Of a stretch of 64,000 nt of DNA, positions 1 to 8,928 are shown in pieces. The notes under the pieces were generated by a model that worked only from the letters and a program-made list of their open reading frames with translations, was not told the DNA's origin and searched no databases. Every line of letters begins with the position of its first letter. Positions within the stretch are counted from its first letter, which is position 1. The position numbers were made by a program, and so were the translations under genes. Source of the stretch: an uncultured Alistipes sp. (GTDB taxonomy: Bacteria; Bacteroidota; Bacteroidia; Bacteroidales; Rikenellaceae); contig CAJUAV010000001.1 in assembly GCA_910584485.1 (NCBI GenBank), positions 496,001 through 560,000 of the forward strand. Direction: 5' to 3'.

Positions 1-1
1 G

Positions 2-391
2 GCCCGAGAGATCACCACGATGATCCACTCGGCCGAGGAGTACGAAAAGGCCGTAGAGGCGTCGCAGATCCTCTTCGGCGGCGCCACCTCCGAGGCGCTC
101 CGCCGCCTCGACGAGCAGACCCTCCTGCAGGTCTTCGAGGGGGTTCCCCAGTTCCGCATCGCACGGACCGCCCTCGGTGAGCTTCCCTTCGCCGAACTGG
201 CCGCCGGCCTTACGCAGATCTTCCCCTCGAAGGGCGAGTGTCGCAAGCTGGTTCAGGGCGGCGGCGTGTCGCTCAACCGCGAGAAGGTGACCGATCCGCA
301 GCGCGCCGTCACGACCGACGACCTGATCGCAGGGAAATACCTCCTCGTGCAGCGCGGCAAGAAGAACTACTACCTCGTGATCGCCGAGTAG
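2..391 (+). CDS. tyrS: Tyrosyl-tRNA synthetase, C-terminal part (5' truncated by window edge)
   Basis: The frame is open from base 2 and ends at 391, giving the last 129 residues. The stretch AREITTMIHSAEEYEKA followed by a short linker and a C-terminal S4-like RNA-binding domain (FPSKGECRKLVQGGGVSLN, then GKYLLVQRGKKNYYLV) is typical of bacterial class I tyrosyl-tRNA synthetase, which charges tRNA-Tyr in the cytoplasm. The catalytic Rossmann domain with HIGH and KMSKS lies outside the window. The internal ATG at 20 is not a plausible start because homology continues upstream of it. folB follows after 6 bases, so the two are probably co-transcribed. Confidence 0.93.
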   Translation, partial: AREITTMIHSAEEYEKAVEASQILFGGATSEALRRLDEQTLLQVFEGVPQFRIARTALGELPFAELAAGLTQIFPSKGECRKLVQGGGVSLNREKVTDPQRAVTTDDLIAGKYLLVQRGKKNYYLVIAE

Positions 392-397
392 CAAGGT

Positions 398-751
398 ATG
401 GAGTACCGCATCGCCCTCGAGCGCATGGAGTTCCGCGCCTTCCACGGCTGTTACGAGCTGGAACGGCAGGTGGGCAACCGCTTCGCGGTCGACCTGGAGA
501 TCGTCGCCGAGCTGGGCGACGTCGCCGCGACGGACGACGTGACGCGCGCGGTCAACTACCTGACCGTCTACGAGACGGTCCGCGACCAAATGCGCCGCAC
601 GCAGCACACGATCGAGCGCGTGGCGACGAACATCATCGACGCGCTGCGCGAACGCTTTCCGCAGGTACTGCGCGTGCGCTGCACCGTGGCGAAGCTCGCG
701 CCGCCCCTCGGCGGCAAGGTCGGACGCGTCAGCGTGACGATCGAAGCCTGA
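398..751 (+). CDS. folB: Dihydroneopterin aldolase
   Basis: 117 residues, the normal length for FolB, which converts 7,8-dihydroneopterin to 6-hydroxymethyl-dihydropterin and glycolaldehyde in folate synthesis. The N-terminal FRAFHGCYELER segment holds the conserved HG-Y-E pterin-binding residues (Glu22 region). The C-terminal AKLAPPLGGKVGRVSV contains the expected catalytic lysine (Lys99). The fold should be a homo-oligomeric tunnelling beta-barrel. The gene starts 6 bases after tyrS with an AAGG just upstream of the ATG and is followed by an intrinsic terminator, so it closes a tyrS-folB transcript. Confidence 0.93.
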   Translation: MEYRIALERMEFRAFHGCYELERQVGNRFAVDLEIVAELGDVAATDDVTRAVNYLTVYETVRDQMRRTQHTIERVATNIIDALRERFPQVLRVRCTVAKLAPPLGGKVGRVSVTIEA

Positions 752-760
752 AAACCGCGA

Positions 761-808
761 AACGGGAAACGCGCCTGCACGACGATCCGGCAGGCTGCGT
801 TTCCCGTT
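761..808 (+). terminator. Hairpin downstream of folB
   Basis: An 18-base arm (761-778) pairs with 790-808 with a single bulge, leaving an 11-base loop. It begins 10 bases after the folB stop. The 3' side is not T-rich, so it may act as a 3' stabilising or Rho-assisted end rather than a classic intrinsic terminator. Confidence 0.6.
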
Positions 809-905
809 CCGCATAATGCGCCTCCCCGGCAAAGGAGCCGCGCAAAAAGAGGGTCGGCGGAGGACCGAACGAACGCTCCGCGAAGGTTAGTCAAGGTCCT
901 TACAC

Positions 906-2252
906 ATGGAGAAATCGCATTCGAGAGCCACCTTCGGCGGCCGCATCAGCGCCGTGCTGGTGACGGCGGGAAGCGCCGTCGGGCTCGGCAACATCTGGCG
1001 CTTCCCCTACGTCGCCGGCGAAAACGGCGGCGGAGCCTTTCTGCTGGTCTACGCGGGGTGCATCCTCCTGCTGGGGCTGCCCCTCACGATCGCCGAGTTC
1101 GCCATCGGCAAAAGCACCCGCTGCAACGCCGTGGGAGCCTATCGGCGGCTCGCCCCCCGCTGGAGCATCATCGGCTACACGGGCATCCTCACCTCGACGC
1201 TCATCCTCGGCTTCTATTTCGTCGTCGCGGGCTGGACGGCCGAGTACATGCTCCACTCGCTCACGGGCGAAATCGCCGCCCGCGGAGAGGCCGAATCCCA
1301 TCGGCTCCTCTTCGAGCGCTTCATCGCCGACCCGTGGCGCCCCGCCCTCTATGCGGTCGCATTCGCCGTCGCGACGCAGCTCGTCATCTCGCTCGGCGTG
1401 CGTCGGGGCATCGAGCGCGCCGCCAAGGTGATGATGCCGCTGCTCTTCCTCGCGCTCCTCGCCCTCGCCGTCCACTCGATCCTCCTCCCGGGCGGCCTCG
1501 AAGGGTTGCGCTTCTTCCTCGCGCCCGACTTCTCGAAGCTCACCGCCTCGTCCGTGCTGACCGCCCTCGGGCAGGCCTTCTTCTCGCTCTCGATCGGTCT
1601 GGGAACGATGGTCACCTACGCCTCCTATTTCACCCCCTCGACCGACATCCGCCGCACGGCATGGCAGGTGACGGCCGTGGACACGCTCGTCGCCCTGCTC
1701 GCGGGCCTCGTGATCTTCCCCGCCGTCTTCAGCGCAGGCATCGAACCCGACTCGGGGCCGTCGCTCGTCTTCATCACCCTGCCGACGATCTTCGGCACCC
1801 TCCCGTTAGGAGGGCTCTGGTCGGCGATCTTCTTCCTGCTGCTCGTCATCGCCGCCCTCACCTCGACCATCTCGCTGCACGAAGCCTGCACGGCCTACCT
1901 GCACGAGGAGTGGCGGCTCCCGCGCCGCACGGCGGCCTGCTGCACGACGCTCGTCACCGTGCTGCTCGGCATCTTCGCCTCGCTCTCGTTCGGCGTGCTG
2001 AACGGCTGGCGCATCGGCTCCCTGACCCTTTTCGATGCCCTCGACCACCTGACGGCCGACCTCCTGCTGCCGCTCGGCGGCCTGATGACCTGTCTTTTCG
2101 CCGGCTGGCACCGTCATCCGAAAGCGCTGTACGAAACCCTCTACCGCGATCCGAGGCTCGGCATCGGCGACCGCACGCTGCGCTTCCTGCTCCGCTACGT
2201 CTGTCCCGCGGTGATGGTGCTGCTCTTTCTGGACAGCCTCGGCATCGGCTGA
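906..2252 (+). CDS. Sodium-dependent symporter of the neurotransmitter:sodium symporter (NSS/SNF) family
   Basis: 448 residues with about eleven to twelve hydrophobic segments. Residues 22-35 (GSAVGLGNIWRFPY) are the NSS signature of transmembrane helix 1, which forms the two sodium sites and the unwound substrate-contact region as in LeuT and MhsT. ENGGGAFLLVY follows, as expected. Prokaryotic members co-transport amino acids with Na+ across the inner membrane; the substrate cannot be read from sequence. The start at 906 gives a short cytoplasmic N-terminus with the RW/GG pattern usual for the family (SRATFGGR). It stands alone: the folB hairpin is upstream and the rimP promoter downstream. 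I found no good TAnnTTTG box directly upstream. Confidence 0.92.
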   Translation: MEKSHSRATFGGRISAVLVTAGSAVGLGNIWRFPYVAGENGGGAFLLVYAGCILLLGLPLTIAEFAIGKSTRCNAVGAYRRLAPRWSIIGYTGILTSTLILGFYFVVAGWTAEYMLHSLTGEIAARGEAESHRLLFERFIADPWRPALYAVAFAVATQLVISLGVRRGIERAAKVMMPLLFLALLALAVHSILLPGGLEGLRFFLAPDFSKLTASSVLTALGQAFFSLSIGLGTMVTYASYFTPSTDIRRTAWQVTAVDTLVALLAGLVIFPAVFSAGIEPDSGPSLVFITLPTIFGTLPLGGLWSAIFFLLLVIAALTSTISLHEACTAYLHEEWRLPRRTAACCTTLVTVLLGIFASLSFGVLNGWRIGSLTLFDALDHLTADLLLPLGGLMTCLFAGWHRHPKALYETLYRDPRLGIGDRTLRFLLRYVCPAVMVLLFLDSLGIG

Positions 2253-2285
2253 TACGATTTTTTTTCGCATTTCGCCGCCAAAGAG

Positions 2286-2317
2286 TTGGATTTCCGCCGC
2301 TTTTGTGCTATATTTGC
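2286..2317 (+). promoter_or_regulatory. Promoter of the rimP-nusA-infB operon
   Basis: TTG at 2286-2288 and TATATTTG at 2309-2316 are separated by 20 bases, matching the Bacteroidetes -33/-7 pattern. Transcription should start near 2323, leaving a leader of about 80 bases before rimP. Confidence 0.8.
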
Positions 2318-2334
2318 AGCAACAATGCACGACG

Positions 2335-2357
2335 AAGGGGACTGAAGCAGTCCCCTT
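2335..2357 (+). promoter_or_regulatory. Leader hairpin upstream of rimP
   Basis: A perfect 9-bp stem (AAGGGGACT / AGTCCCCTT) with a 5-base loop lies about 12 bases after the predicted transcription start and 45 bases before the rimP ATG. It is followed by CTTTCG rather than a long T-tract, so it is more likely a regulatory leader element than a full terminator. It could serve control of the nusA operon; that role is inference. Confidence 0.5.
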
Positions 2358-2401
2358 CTTTCGTGGATCGGAGGTGTCTGCCTGCAACTAACGAAAGATA
2401 T

Positions 2402-2869
2402 ATGATTGATACCAAGCAAATTATCGAAATAGCGGAACGCCACGCGGAGGGGTCCGAACTCTTCGTCGTGGGATGCACCGTCTCGCCCGCCAACGAGGTC
2501 GAGCTGACGATCGACAGCGATGCGTCGGTCGATATCGAACAGTGCATCGCCTTGAGCCGCGCCATCGAGGCGGAGCTCGACCGCGACGCGGAGGATTTCG
2601 AACTGACGGTCATGTCGGCCGGCATCGGCTCCGAGCTCAAGTGCCTGCGCCAGTACCGCAAGCTGCTCGGCCGCTCGGTGGAGGTGGTCCTCAAAAACGG
2701 CCTCAAGATCCGCGCCCGCCTCGACGAGGCGACCGACGAGGCGATCACCCTCTCCTACGAGGAGAAGCAGGCCGTCGAGGGCAAGAAGCGCAAGCAGGCC
2801 GTGACGGTGACCCGCACCTACCCTTTCGACGAAATCAAATCGACGGTCGAATACCTCGATTTCAAGTAA
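2402..2869 (+). CDS. rimP: Ribosome maturation factor RimP
   Basis: 155 residues, the usual RimP length. RimP assists 30S subunit maturation around the S12/S19 region. The N-terminal half contains VVGCTVSPANEVELTIDSD and the I-L-SRAIE-LD pattern (residues about 45-60). The C-terminal Sm-like half contains SAGIGSELKCLRQYRKLLGR, matching the family SPG-x-P-L-x-RHY-K-GR region. The longer frame open upstream is rejected because it runs back through the symporter gene; the ATG at 2402 follows a promoter and leader. Order rimP-nusA-infB is the widely conserved arrangement. Confidence 0.92.
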   Translation: MIDTKQIIEIAERHAEGSELFVVGCTVSPANEVELTIDSDASVDIEQCIALSRAIEAELDRDAEDFELTVMSAGIGSELKCLRQYRKLLGRSVEVVLKNGLKIRARLDEATDEAITLSYEEKQAVEGKKRKQAVTVTRTYPFDEIKSTVEYLDFK

Positions 2870-2906
2870 CACACAGCGAATAACCGAAAAAAAATAGACG
2901 AAAACA

Positions 2907-4139
2907 ATGGACAACCTGAATTTGATCAGCAATTTTGCCGAGTTCAAAGAGCTGAAAAACATCGACAAATCGACGATGATCGGCGTACTGGAAGATGTCT
3001 TCCGCCACGCCTTGCAGAAACAGTTCGAGACGGACGAGAATTTCGACGTCATCATCAACCCCGAGAAGGGCGACCTGGAGATCTGGCGCAACCGCACGGT
3101 GGTCGAGGACGGCGCCGTCGAGAACCCGAACATGCAGATCGCCGTTTCGGAGGTCAAGGCCATCGACCCGACCTACGAAATCGGCGACGAGTATGCCGAT
3201 CAGGTGCAGCTGGCCGCCTTCGGCCGCCGCGCGGTGCTCTCGCTGCGTCAGAACCTCGCCTCGCGCATCCTCGAGCTGGAGAAGGCCAACCTCTACCGCA
3301 AGTATTCGGAGAAGGTCGGCGAAATCATCTCGGGCGAAGTCTACCAGGTCTGGAAAAAGGAGGTGCTCATCCTCGACGACGAGGAGAACGAACTCCTGCT
3401 GCCGAAGGCCGAGCAGATTCCGAACGACTTCTACCGCAAGGGCGACACGATCAAGGCGATCGTCAAGTCGGTCGAGATGAACAACAACCAGCCCCGCATC
3501 ATCCTCTCGCGCACGGCACCGCAGTTCCTCGAGCGTCTCTTCGAACAGGAGGTGCCCGAGATCTACGACGGCCTGATTACGATCAAGAAGATCGTCCGCA
3601 TCCCGGGCGAACGCGCCAAGGTGGCCGTCGAGTCGTACGACGACCGCATCGACCCCGTAGGCGCCTGCGTCGGCATGAAGGGATCGCGCATCTACTCGAT
3701 CGTCAAGGAGCTGCGCAACGAGAACATCGACGTGGTCAGCTACACGGCCAACACGCAGCTCATGATCCAGCGCTCGCTGAACCCCGCGAAGATCTCGTCG
3801 ATCACCCTCGACGAGGAGAAGATGACCGCTTCGGTCTACCTGAAGCCCGACCAGGTCTCGCTGGCCATCGGCAAGGGCGGTCTGAACATCCGTCTCTCGA
3901 AGATGCTCACGGGGTACGACATCGACGTCTACCGCGAGGTCGAAGAAGAAGACGTGGCCCTGACGGAGTTCGCCGACGAGATCGAACCGTGGATCATCGA
4001 GGCGCTGCAACACGTCGGCTGCGACACGGCCAAGAGCGTGCTGGAGCTCTCGGTCGAGGAGATCGCCGCACGCGCCGACCTCGAAATCGAGCAGGCGCAG
4101 AAGGTCGTCGAGATCCTGAAGGCCGAATTTGAAGAGTAA
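2907..4139 (+). CDS. nusA: Transcription termination/antitermination factor NusA
   Basis: 410 residues. The N-terminal RNA polymerase-binding domain (about 1-130, starting NLISNFAEFKELKNIDKST) is followed by an S1 domain (KYSEKVGEIISGEVYQVWK onward) and two KH domains, whose GxxG-type loops are visible as CVGMKGSRI and AIGKGGLNIRL. The C-terminal tail after about residue 350 is short and acidic; Bacteroidetes NusA lacks the two long acidic repeats of E. coli. NusA binds the polymerase flap and nascent RNA to promote pausing, termination or antitermination. It sits between rimP (37 bases) and infB (20 bases) in one operon. Confidence 0.95.
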   Translation: MDNLNLISNFAEFKELKNIDKSTMIGVLEDVFRHALQKQFETDENFDVIINPEKGDLEIWRNRTVVEDGAVENPNMQIAVSEVKAIDPTYEIGDEYADQVQLAAFGRRAVLSLRQNLASRILELEKANLYRKYSEKVGEIISGEVYQVWKKEVLILDDEENELLLPKAEQIPNDFYRKGDTIKAIVKSVEMNNNQPRIILSRTAPQFLERLFEQEVPEIYDGLITIKKIVRIPGERAKVAVESYDDRIDPVGACVGMKGSRIYSIVKELRNENIDVVSYTANTQLMIQRSLNPAKISSITLDEEKMTASVYLKPDQVSLAIGKGGLNIRLSKMLTGYDIDVYREVEEEDVALTEFADEIEPWIIEALQHVGCDTAKSVLELSVEEIAARADLEIEQAQKVVEILKAEFEE

Positions 4140-4159
4140 ACAAAGAAAAAAGATCGAAT

Positions 4160-7057
4160 ATGGGGAATGAAAAAAGATTACGATTAATTCAGGTTGCCAA
4201 GGAGTTCAAGGTGGGTTTGAACACCATCACGGACTTCCTGCAAAAGAAGGGGATCAAAAGCGACGGATCGCCCAACACGCTGGTCGACGCCGACACCTAC
4301 GCCGTCCTCGAAAAGGAGTTCGGCGCCAACCGCAGCGCCGCAGGCGCCCGTGACTCGGTGCGCGAACGCATCGCCCAGAAACAGACGACCGTCACGATCG
4401 CCGCCGCCAAACCCAAGGAGGAGAAGGAGGTGGTCATCAAGTCGAACATGATCCACGTCAAGGACGAGATCCGACAGCCCAAGTTCCTCGGCAAGATCGA
4501 CCTCTCGCCGAAGCCCGCGGCTCCGAAGCCCGCCCCGCAGCCTGCGGCGGCAGCGGCTCCGCAGCCCGCAGCCCGCGCGGTCGAAACGCCCGCGGCAAAG
4601 GTCGCCGAACCGGCGCCGACACCCGCGCCCGCAGCGCCCGCCGCCGCGGAGAAGCCTGCCGAGGCCCCTGCTCCGCAGCAGGTCGAGGCACCGAAGGCGG
4701 CACCCGCACCGGCGGCCGAAAAGCCCGCCGAGAAACCTGCGGCGCAGCCCGCCGCACAACCCGCGGCACCCGCGCCGAGCGCCGTCAAGCCGGCCGAAGC
4801 GGCGGCCGAGAAGAGCCCCGAGAAGGCCGAGCCCGCCCCGCAGCCCGAGAAGCGCGACAACATCTTCCGTCCCGAAATCGCGACCCTCACGGGGCCGCAG
4901 GTGCTGGGCACGATGGATGTGTCGGGATTCGTCCCGGGCGGCCGCCACAAGCGCAAGCGTCTCCAGAAGGAGAAGGTGGACGTGAACAAGGCGCAGAAGA
5001 GCGGCAGCGGCGTCAAGAGCGGCACCGACAACCGCGGCGGAGGCAGCAACCGTCCCGCACAGGGCGGTGCGTCGCAGAACCAGCCCAAACCGGGCGAGGG
5101 CCGTCGCAACAAGAACAAGAACAAACCGCAGCCGAAGCCCGTCGTACGCCCCGAGGTGAGCGACGAGGAGGTTTCGAAGCAGGTGAAGGATACGCTGGCG
5201 CGTCTGACGGCCAAGGGCACGAAGACCAAGGCATCGAAATACCGCAAGGAGAAGCGCGAGCTGGTCGCCGAGCGCATGAACGAGGAGTTCGAGCGCGAGG
5301 AGATGGAGCGCAAGGTGCTCAAGGTGACCGAGTTCGTCACCGTCAGCGAGCTCGCCACGATGATGAACGTCGCCCCGACCGAAGTCATCATGGCCTGCAT
5401 GAACCTCGGTCTGATGGTTTCGATCAACCAGCGTCTCGACGCCGAAGCGCTCGTCGTCGTGGCCGAGGAGTTCGGCTTCAAGACCGAGTTCGTCTCCGTC
5501 GAAATCCAGGAGGCGATCTCCGAAGAGGAGGTCGAGGACGCAAGCAAGCTCGTGCCGCGTCCGCCGATCGTGACGGTCATGGGACACGTCGACCACGGTA
5601 AGACCTCGCTGCTGGACAACATCCGCAAGACGAACGTCATCGCGGGCGAGGCGGGCGGCATCACGCAGCACATCGGTGCCTACAGCGTCGAGCTCAACGG
5701 TCAGAAGATCACCTTCCTCGACACCCCGGGCCACGAGGCCTTCACGGCCATGCGCGCCCGCGGCGCCAAGCTGACCGACGTGGCGATCATCATCGTGGCG
5801 GCCGACGACAGCGTCATGCCGCAGACGATCGAGGCGATCAACCACGCGCAGGCCGCAGGCGTTCCGATGGTCTTCGCCATCAACAAGATCGACAAGCCGC
5901 AGGCCAACCCCGAACACATCAAGGAGCAGCTCTCGCAGATGAACTACCTGGTCGAGTCGTGGGGCGGCAAATACCAGGATCAGGAGATCTCGGCCAAGCA
6001 GGGCCTCAACCTCGACAAGCTGCTCGAGAAGGTGCTGCTCGAGGCCGAAATCCTCGAACTGAAGGCCAATCCCGACAAGCGCGCCGTGGGTACGGTGATC
6101 GAGTCGACGCTCGACAAGGGTCGCGGCTACGTTTCGACGATCCTCGTACAGAGCGGTACGCTGCGCGTGGGCGACGTGATGCTTTCGGGCACCTTCACGG
6201 GCCGCGTCAAGGCGATGTTCAACGAAAACGGCAAGAAGGTGACCGAGGCAGGTCCCTCGACCCCCGTGCAGGTGCTGGGTCTGAACGGCGCCCCGCAGGC
6301 GGGCGACACCTTCAACGTGATGGAGGACGACCGCTCGGCGCGCGAAATCGCCAACAAGCGCGAGCAGCTGCAACGCATGCAGGGTATCATGACCCAGAAG
6401 CACGTGACGCTCGACGAAATCGGCCGCCGCATCGCCATCGGCTCGTTCAAGGAGCTCAACATCATCGTCAAGGGCGACGTCGACGGTTCGGTGGAGGCCA
6501 TGTCGGGCTCGCTCATCAAGCTCTCGAAGGAGACCGTGCAGGTGAACGTGATCCACGCCGCCGTGGGTCAGATTTCGGAATCGGACGTCCTGCTGGCCGC
6601 CGCTTCGAACGCCATCATCGTCGGTTTCCAGGTGCGCCCCTCGGCGTCGGCACGCCGTCTGGCCGAGAAGGAGGAGATCGAAATCCGCCTCTACTCGATC
6701 ATCTACGATGCGATCAACGACATCAAGGATGCCATCGAGGGCATGCTGGAGCCCGTCATGAAGGAGGAGATCGTCGCCTCGGTCGAGGTGCTCGAAACCT
6801 TCAAGATCTCGAAGGTCGGCACGATCGCCGGCGGTATCGTCCGCGAGGGCAAGATCGGCCGCAACACGCCGATCCGCGTCATCCGCGACGGCATCGTGAT
6901 CTACACGGGCAAACTGGGCTCGCTCAAACGCTTCAAGGACGACGTCAAGGAGGTGACGAGCGGCATGGACTGCGGTCTGAACATCGAGTCGTTCAACGAT
7001 ATCAAGGTGGGCGACATCATCGAGGGCTACGAGCAGGTGGAGGTGAAGCGCAAGTAG
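4160..7057 (+). CDS. infB: Translation initiation factor IF-2
   Basis: 965 residues. An N-terminal IF2_N helix-rich module (RLIQVAKEFKVGLNTITDFL) is followed by a long Ala/Pro/Lys-rich linker (about 117-230) and a basic Gly/Asn/Gln-rich stretch (about 255-325). The GTPase domain shows G1 GHVDHGKT (near 475), G2 GGITQHIG, G3 DTPGHEAF, G4 NKID and G5 SAK. Domains II to IV bind fMet-tRNA at the C-terminus (ending GYEQVEVKRK). IF-2 delivers initiator tRNA to the 30S subunit and promotes 50S joining. Last gene of the rimP-nusA-infB operon; the downstream gap is repeat-filled. Confidence 0.96.
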   Translation: MGNEKRLRLIQVAKEFKVGLNTITDFLQKKGIKSDGSPNTLVDADTYAVLEKEFGANRSAAGARDSVRERIAQKQTTVTIAAAKPKEEKEVVIKSNMIHVKDEIRQPKFLGKIDLSPKPAAPKPAPQPAAAAAPQPAARAVETPAAKVAEPAPTPAPAAPAAAEKPAEAPAPQQVEAPKAAPAPAAEKPAEKPAAQPAAQPAAPAPSAVKPAEAAAEKSPEKAEPAPQPEKRDNIFRPEIATLTGPQVLGTMDVSGFVPGGRHKRKRLQKEKVDVNKAQKSGSGVKSGTDNRGGGSNRPAQGGASQNQPKPGEGRRNKNKNKPQPKPVVRPEVSDEEVSKQVKDTLARLTAKGTKTKASKYRKEKRELVAERMNEEFEREEMERKVLKVTEFVTVSELATMMNVAPTEVIMACMNLGLMVSINQRLDAEALVVVAEEFGFKTEFVSVEIQEAISEEEVEDASKLVPRPPIVTVMGHVDHGKTSLLDNIRKTNVIAGEAGGITQHIGAYSVELNGQKITFLDTPGHEAFTAMRARGAKLTDVAIIIVAADDSVMPQTIEAINHAQAAGVPMVFAINKIDKPQANPEHIKEQLSQMNYLVESWGGKYQDQEISAKQGLNLDKLLEKVLLEAEILELKANPDKRAVGTVIESTLDKGRGYVSTILVQSGTLRVGDVMLSGTFTGRVKAMFNENGKKVTEAGPSTPVQVLGLNGAPQAGDTFNVMEDDRSAREIANKREQLQRMQGIMTQKHVTLDEIGRRIAIGSFKELNIIVKGDVDGSVEAMSGSLIKLSKETVQVNVIHAAVGQISESDVLLAAASNAIIVGFQVRPSASARRLAEKEEIEIRLYSIIYDAINDIKDAIEGMLEPVMKEEIVASVEVLETFKISKVGTIAGGIVREGKIGRNTPIRVIRDGIVIYTGKLGSLKRFKDDVKEVTSGMDCGLNIESFNDIKVGDIIEGYEQVEVKRK

Positions 7058-7100
7058 CGCTTCGCCCTCTCCGCGCGACCGCGGCAAGCGGTACGCCGAT

Positions 7101-7119
7101 CCCGCAGAAACGCTGCGGG
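7101..7119 (+). terminator. Possible hairpin 3' of infB
   Basis: CCCGCAG and CTGCGGG (7101-7107 and 7113-7119) can form a 7-bp stem with a 5-base loop 43 bases after the infB stop. No T-tract follows, so an intrinsic terminator is unproven; it may belong to the repeat region that begins here. Confidence 0.35.
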
Positions 7120-7200
7120 CGGTTCGCCGACGGCGGACGGACGGCAGGAGCAGGGAACTGCGACCTTGCCGTTCAGCCGCCGGGGGGCGGCGGCGAACGG

Positions 7201-7470
7201 CACGCGCCGACGCGCGACTGCATGCGGGCGGCGGCTGGCGAAAGGAGGCAACGAACCCGATGCGAGCCGCGGGGCCTGCTGCAAAGCAAGACGGCACGCG
7301 CCGATGCGCGACTGCATGCGGGCGGCGGCTGGCGAAGGGAGGCTACGAACCCGATGCGAGCCGCGGGGCCTGCTGCAAAGCAAGACGGCACGCGCTGACG
7401 CGCGACTGCATGCGGGCGGCGGCTGGCAAAGCGCACGCAACGAACCCGACGCAAGCCGCAGGCTTTCGCG
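7201..7470. repeat. Tandem repeat, about three copies of a 94-bp unit
   Basis: The start of the unit (CACGCGCCGA or one-base variants) recurs at 7201, 7295 and 7389, an exact 94-base spacing. Copies 1 and 2 are nearly identical; copy 3 diverges after about 50 bases. The unit is GC-rich and non-coding in character; the open frames across it are by-products of its composition. It occupies most of the 534-base infB/CoA-transferase gap, which also holds a REP-like hairpin relic at 7491-7507 (arms CGACTTC / GGCGTCG, imperfect). Confidence 0.85.
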
Positions 7471-7591
7471 GGGGCAAAGCAGCTGCCCGCCGACTTCTGC
7501 GGCGTCGCACCTGCGGGACGTCCGTCGGCAAGGACTCCCCGCAACCCCGAAACGAAACGACACAAACCAAACTAAACAAACAGATACCGAA

Positions 7592-8911
7592 ATGCTGACA
7601 CCCATTCATTACACCACGCCCGAAGAGGCCGTCAAGGTCATCAAATCGGGCGACCACGTGCACTTGAGTTCCGTCGCATCCGCACCCCAGTGCCTCATCC
7701 AGGCCATGTGCGCCCGCGGCGAGCGCGGCGAGCTGCGCGACGTACATGTCCACCACCTCCACACGGAGGGTCCCGCACCCTACGCCGATCCGAAATTCGA
7801 GGGGATCTTCCAGCTCGATTCGTTCTTCGTCGGCGCGAACGTGCGCAAGGTGACCCAGTCGGGCCATGCCGACTACATTCCGATCTTTTTGAGCGAGACG
7901 CAGCGCCTCTACCGCTGCGGCGCCGTACCGTGCAACGTGGCGATGATCCAGGTCACGCCCCCCGACAAGCACGGCTACGTATCGCTCGGCACCTCGGTCG
8001 ACGCCACGCTGGCCGCCGTCGAGTGCGCCGACCACGTGATCGCCGTCGTGAACCCGAACGTGCCCCGCTCGTTCGGTCAGGCGATGATCCCGATGCAGAA
8101 GATCGATATCTGGTGCGAGGACGATACGCCGCTCATCGAAGCGAAGTTCACCGAGCCGAACGAGGTCGAGACGGCCATCGGCAAGCACTGCGCCGCCCTG
8201 ATCGAGGACGGTGCGACGCTCCAGATGGGCATCGGCGCCATTCCGAACGCCGTGCTGGCCCAGCTGGGCAACCACAAGAACCTCGGTATCCACACCGAGA
8301 TGTTCGCCGACGGCGTGCTGCCGCTCGTGCGCAAGGGCGTCATCAACGGCGAGGCGAAGAAGACCGACCCGGGCAAGATGGTGTCGACCTTCCTGATGGG
8401 CTCGAAAGAGGTCTACGACTTCATCGACGACAACCCGGGCGTCCTCATGATGGACGTGGGCTACACGAACGACCCCTACATCATCTCGCAGAACGACCGC
8501 ATGACGGCCATCAACTCGGCCCTGCAGGTCGACCTCACGGGCCAGGTGTCGGCCGACTCGCTCGGCACGAAATTCTGGTCGGGCGTCGGCGGCCAGATCG
8601 ACTTCGTCTACGGTGCTTCGCTCTCGAAGGGCGGCAAGGCGATCATCGCCATGCCCTCGATGACCAACAAGGGCGTTTCGAAGATCTGCCCGACGCTGCT
8701 CGACGGTGCGGGCGTCGTCACGACGCGCAACCACATCCACTGGTTCGTCACCGAGTACGGCGCCGTCGATCTTTACGGCAAGACGATGCAGGAGCGTGCC
8801 CGCCTGCTGATCTCGATCGCCCACCCCGATGCCCGCGAGGAGCTCGACAAGGCGGCGTTCGAACGCTGGGGTTCGCACCACCACTACATCAAGAGCTACA
8901 TGGGCAAATAA
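7592..8911 (+). CDS. Acetyl-CoA hydrolase/transferase family protein (4-hydroxybutyrate or butyryl-CoA:acetate CoA-transferase type)
   Basis: 439 residues. Recognisable family I CoA-transferase features are GIGAIPNAVLAQLGNHKN (oxyanion/CoA loop), HTEMFADGVLPL with the probable catalytic glutamate near residue 235, GVGGQIDF near 330, and the TTRNHIHWFVTEYG block near 385. Such enzymes move CoA between acyl-CoA and acetate through a glutamyl-CoA thioester, which fits acetate/butyrate/succinate fermentation in gut Bacteroidales. The acyl donor cannot be assigned. The start at 7592 is chosen because upstream in-frame sequence is repeat DNA and family homology begins at TPIHYTTPEEAV. Confidence 0.9.
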   Translation: MLTPIHYTTPEEAVKVIKSGDHVHLSSVASAPQCLIQAMCARGERGELRDVHVHHLHTEGPAPYADPKFEGIFQLDSFFVGANVRKVTQSGHADYIPIFLSETQRLYRCGAVPCNVAMIQVTPPDKHGYVSLGTSVDATLAAVECADHVIAVVNPNVPRSFGQAMIPMQKIDIWCEDDTPLIEAKFTEPNEVETAIGKHCAALIEDGATLQMGIGAIPNAVLAQLGNHKNLGIHTEMFADGVLPLVRKGVINGEAKKTDPGKMVSTFLMGSKEVYDFIDDNPGVLMMDVGYTNDPYIISQNDRMTAINSALQVDLTGQVSADSLGTKFWSGVGGQIDFVYGASLSKGGKAIIAMPSMTNKGVSKICPTLLDGAGVVTTRNHIHWFVTEYGAVDLYGKTMQERARLLISIAHPDAREELDKAAFERWGSHHHYIKSYMGK

Positions 8912-8928
8912 ACCCCTACGGCTCACCG

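Noticed and set aside
740..900. Possible tRNA or small RNA after folB
   Set aside because: Only the single terminator-like hairpin is present; no cloverleaf, T-loop consensus or promoter box was found.
4184..7297. Antisense open frame of 1037 codons opposite infB
   Set aside because: infB is certain from its GTPase motifs; the antisense product is low-complexity Leu/Arg/Asp sequence caused by codon bias.
7201..7470. CRISPR array
   Set aside because: Units are 94 bp without separate unique spacers; no cas genes nearby. The 169-bp array was rejected on the same grounds.
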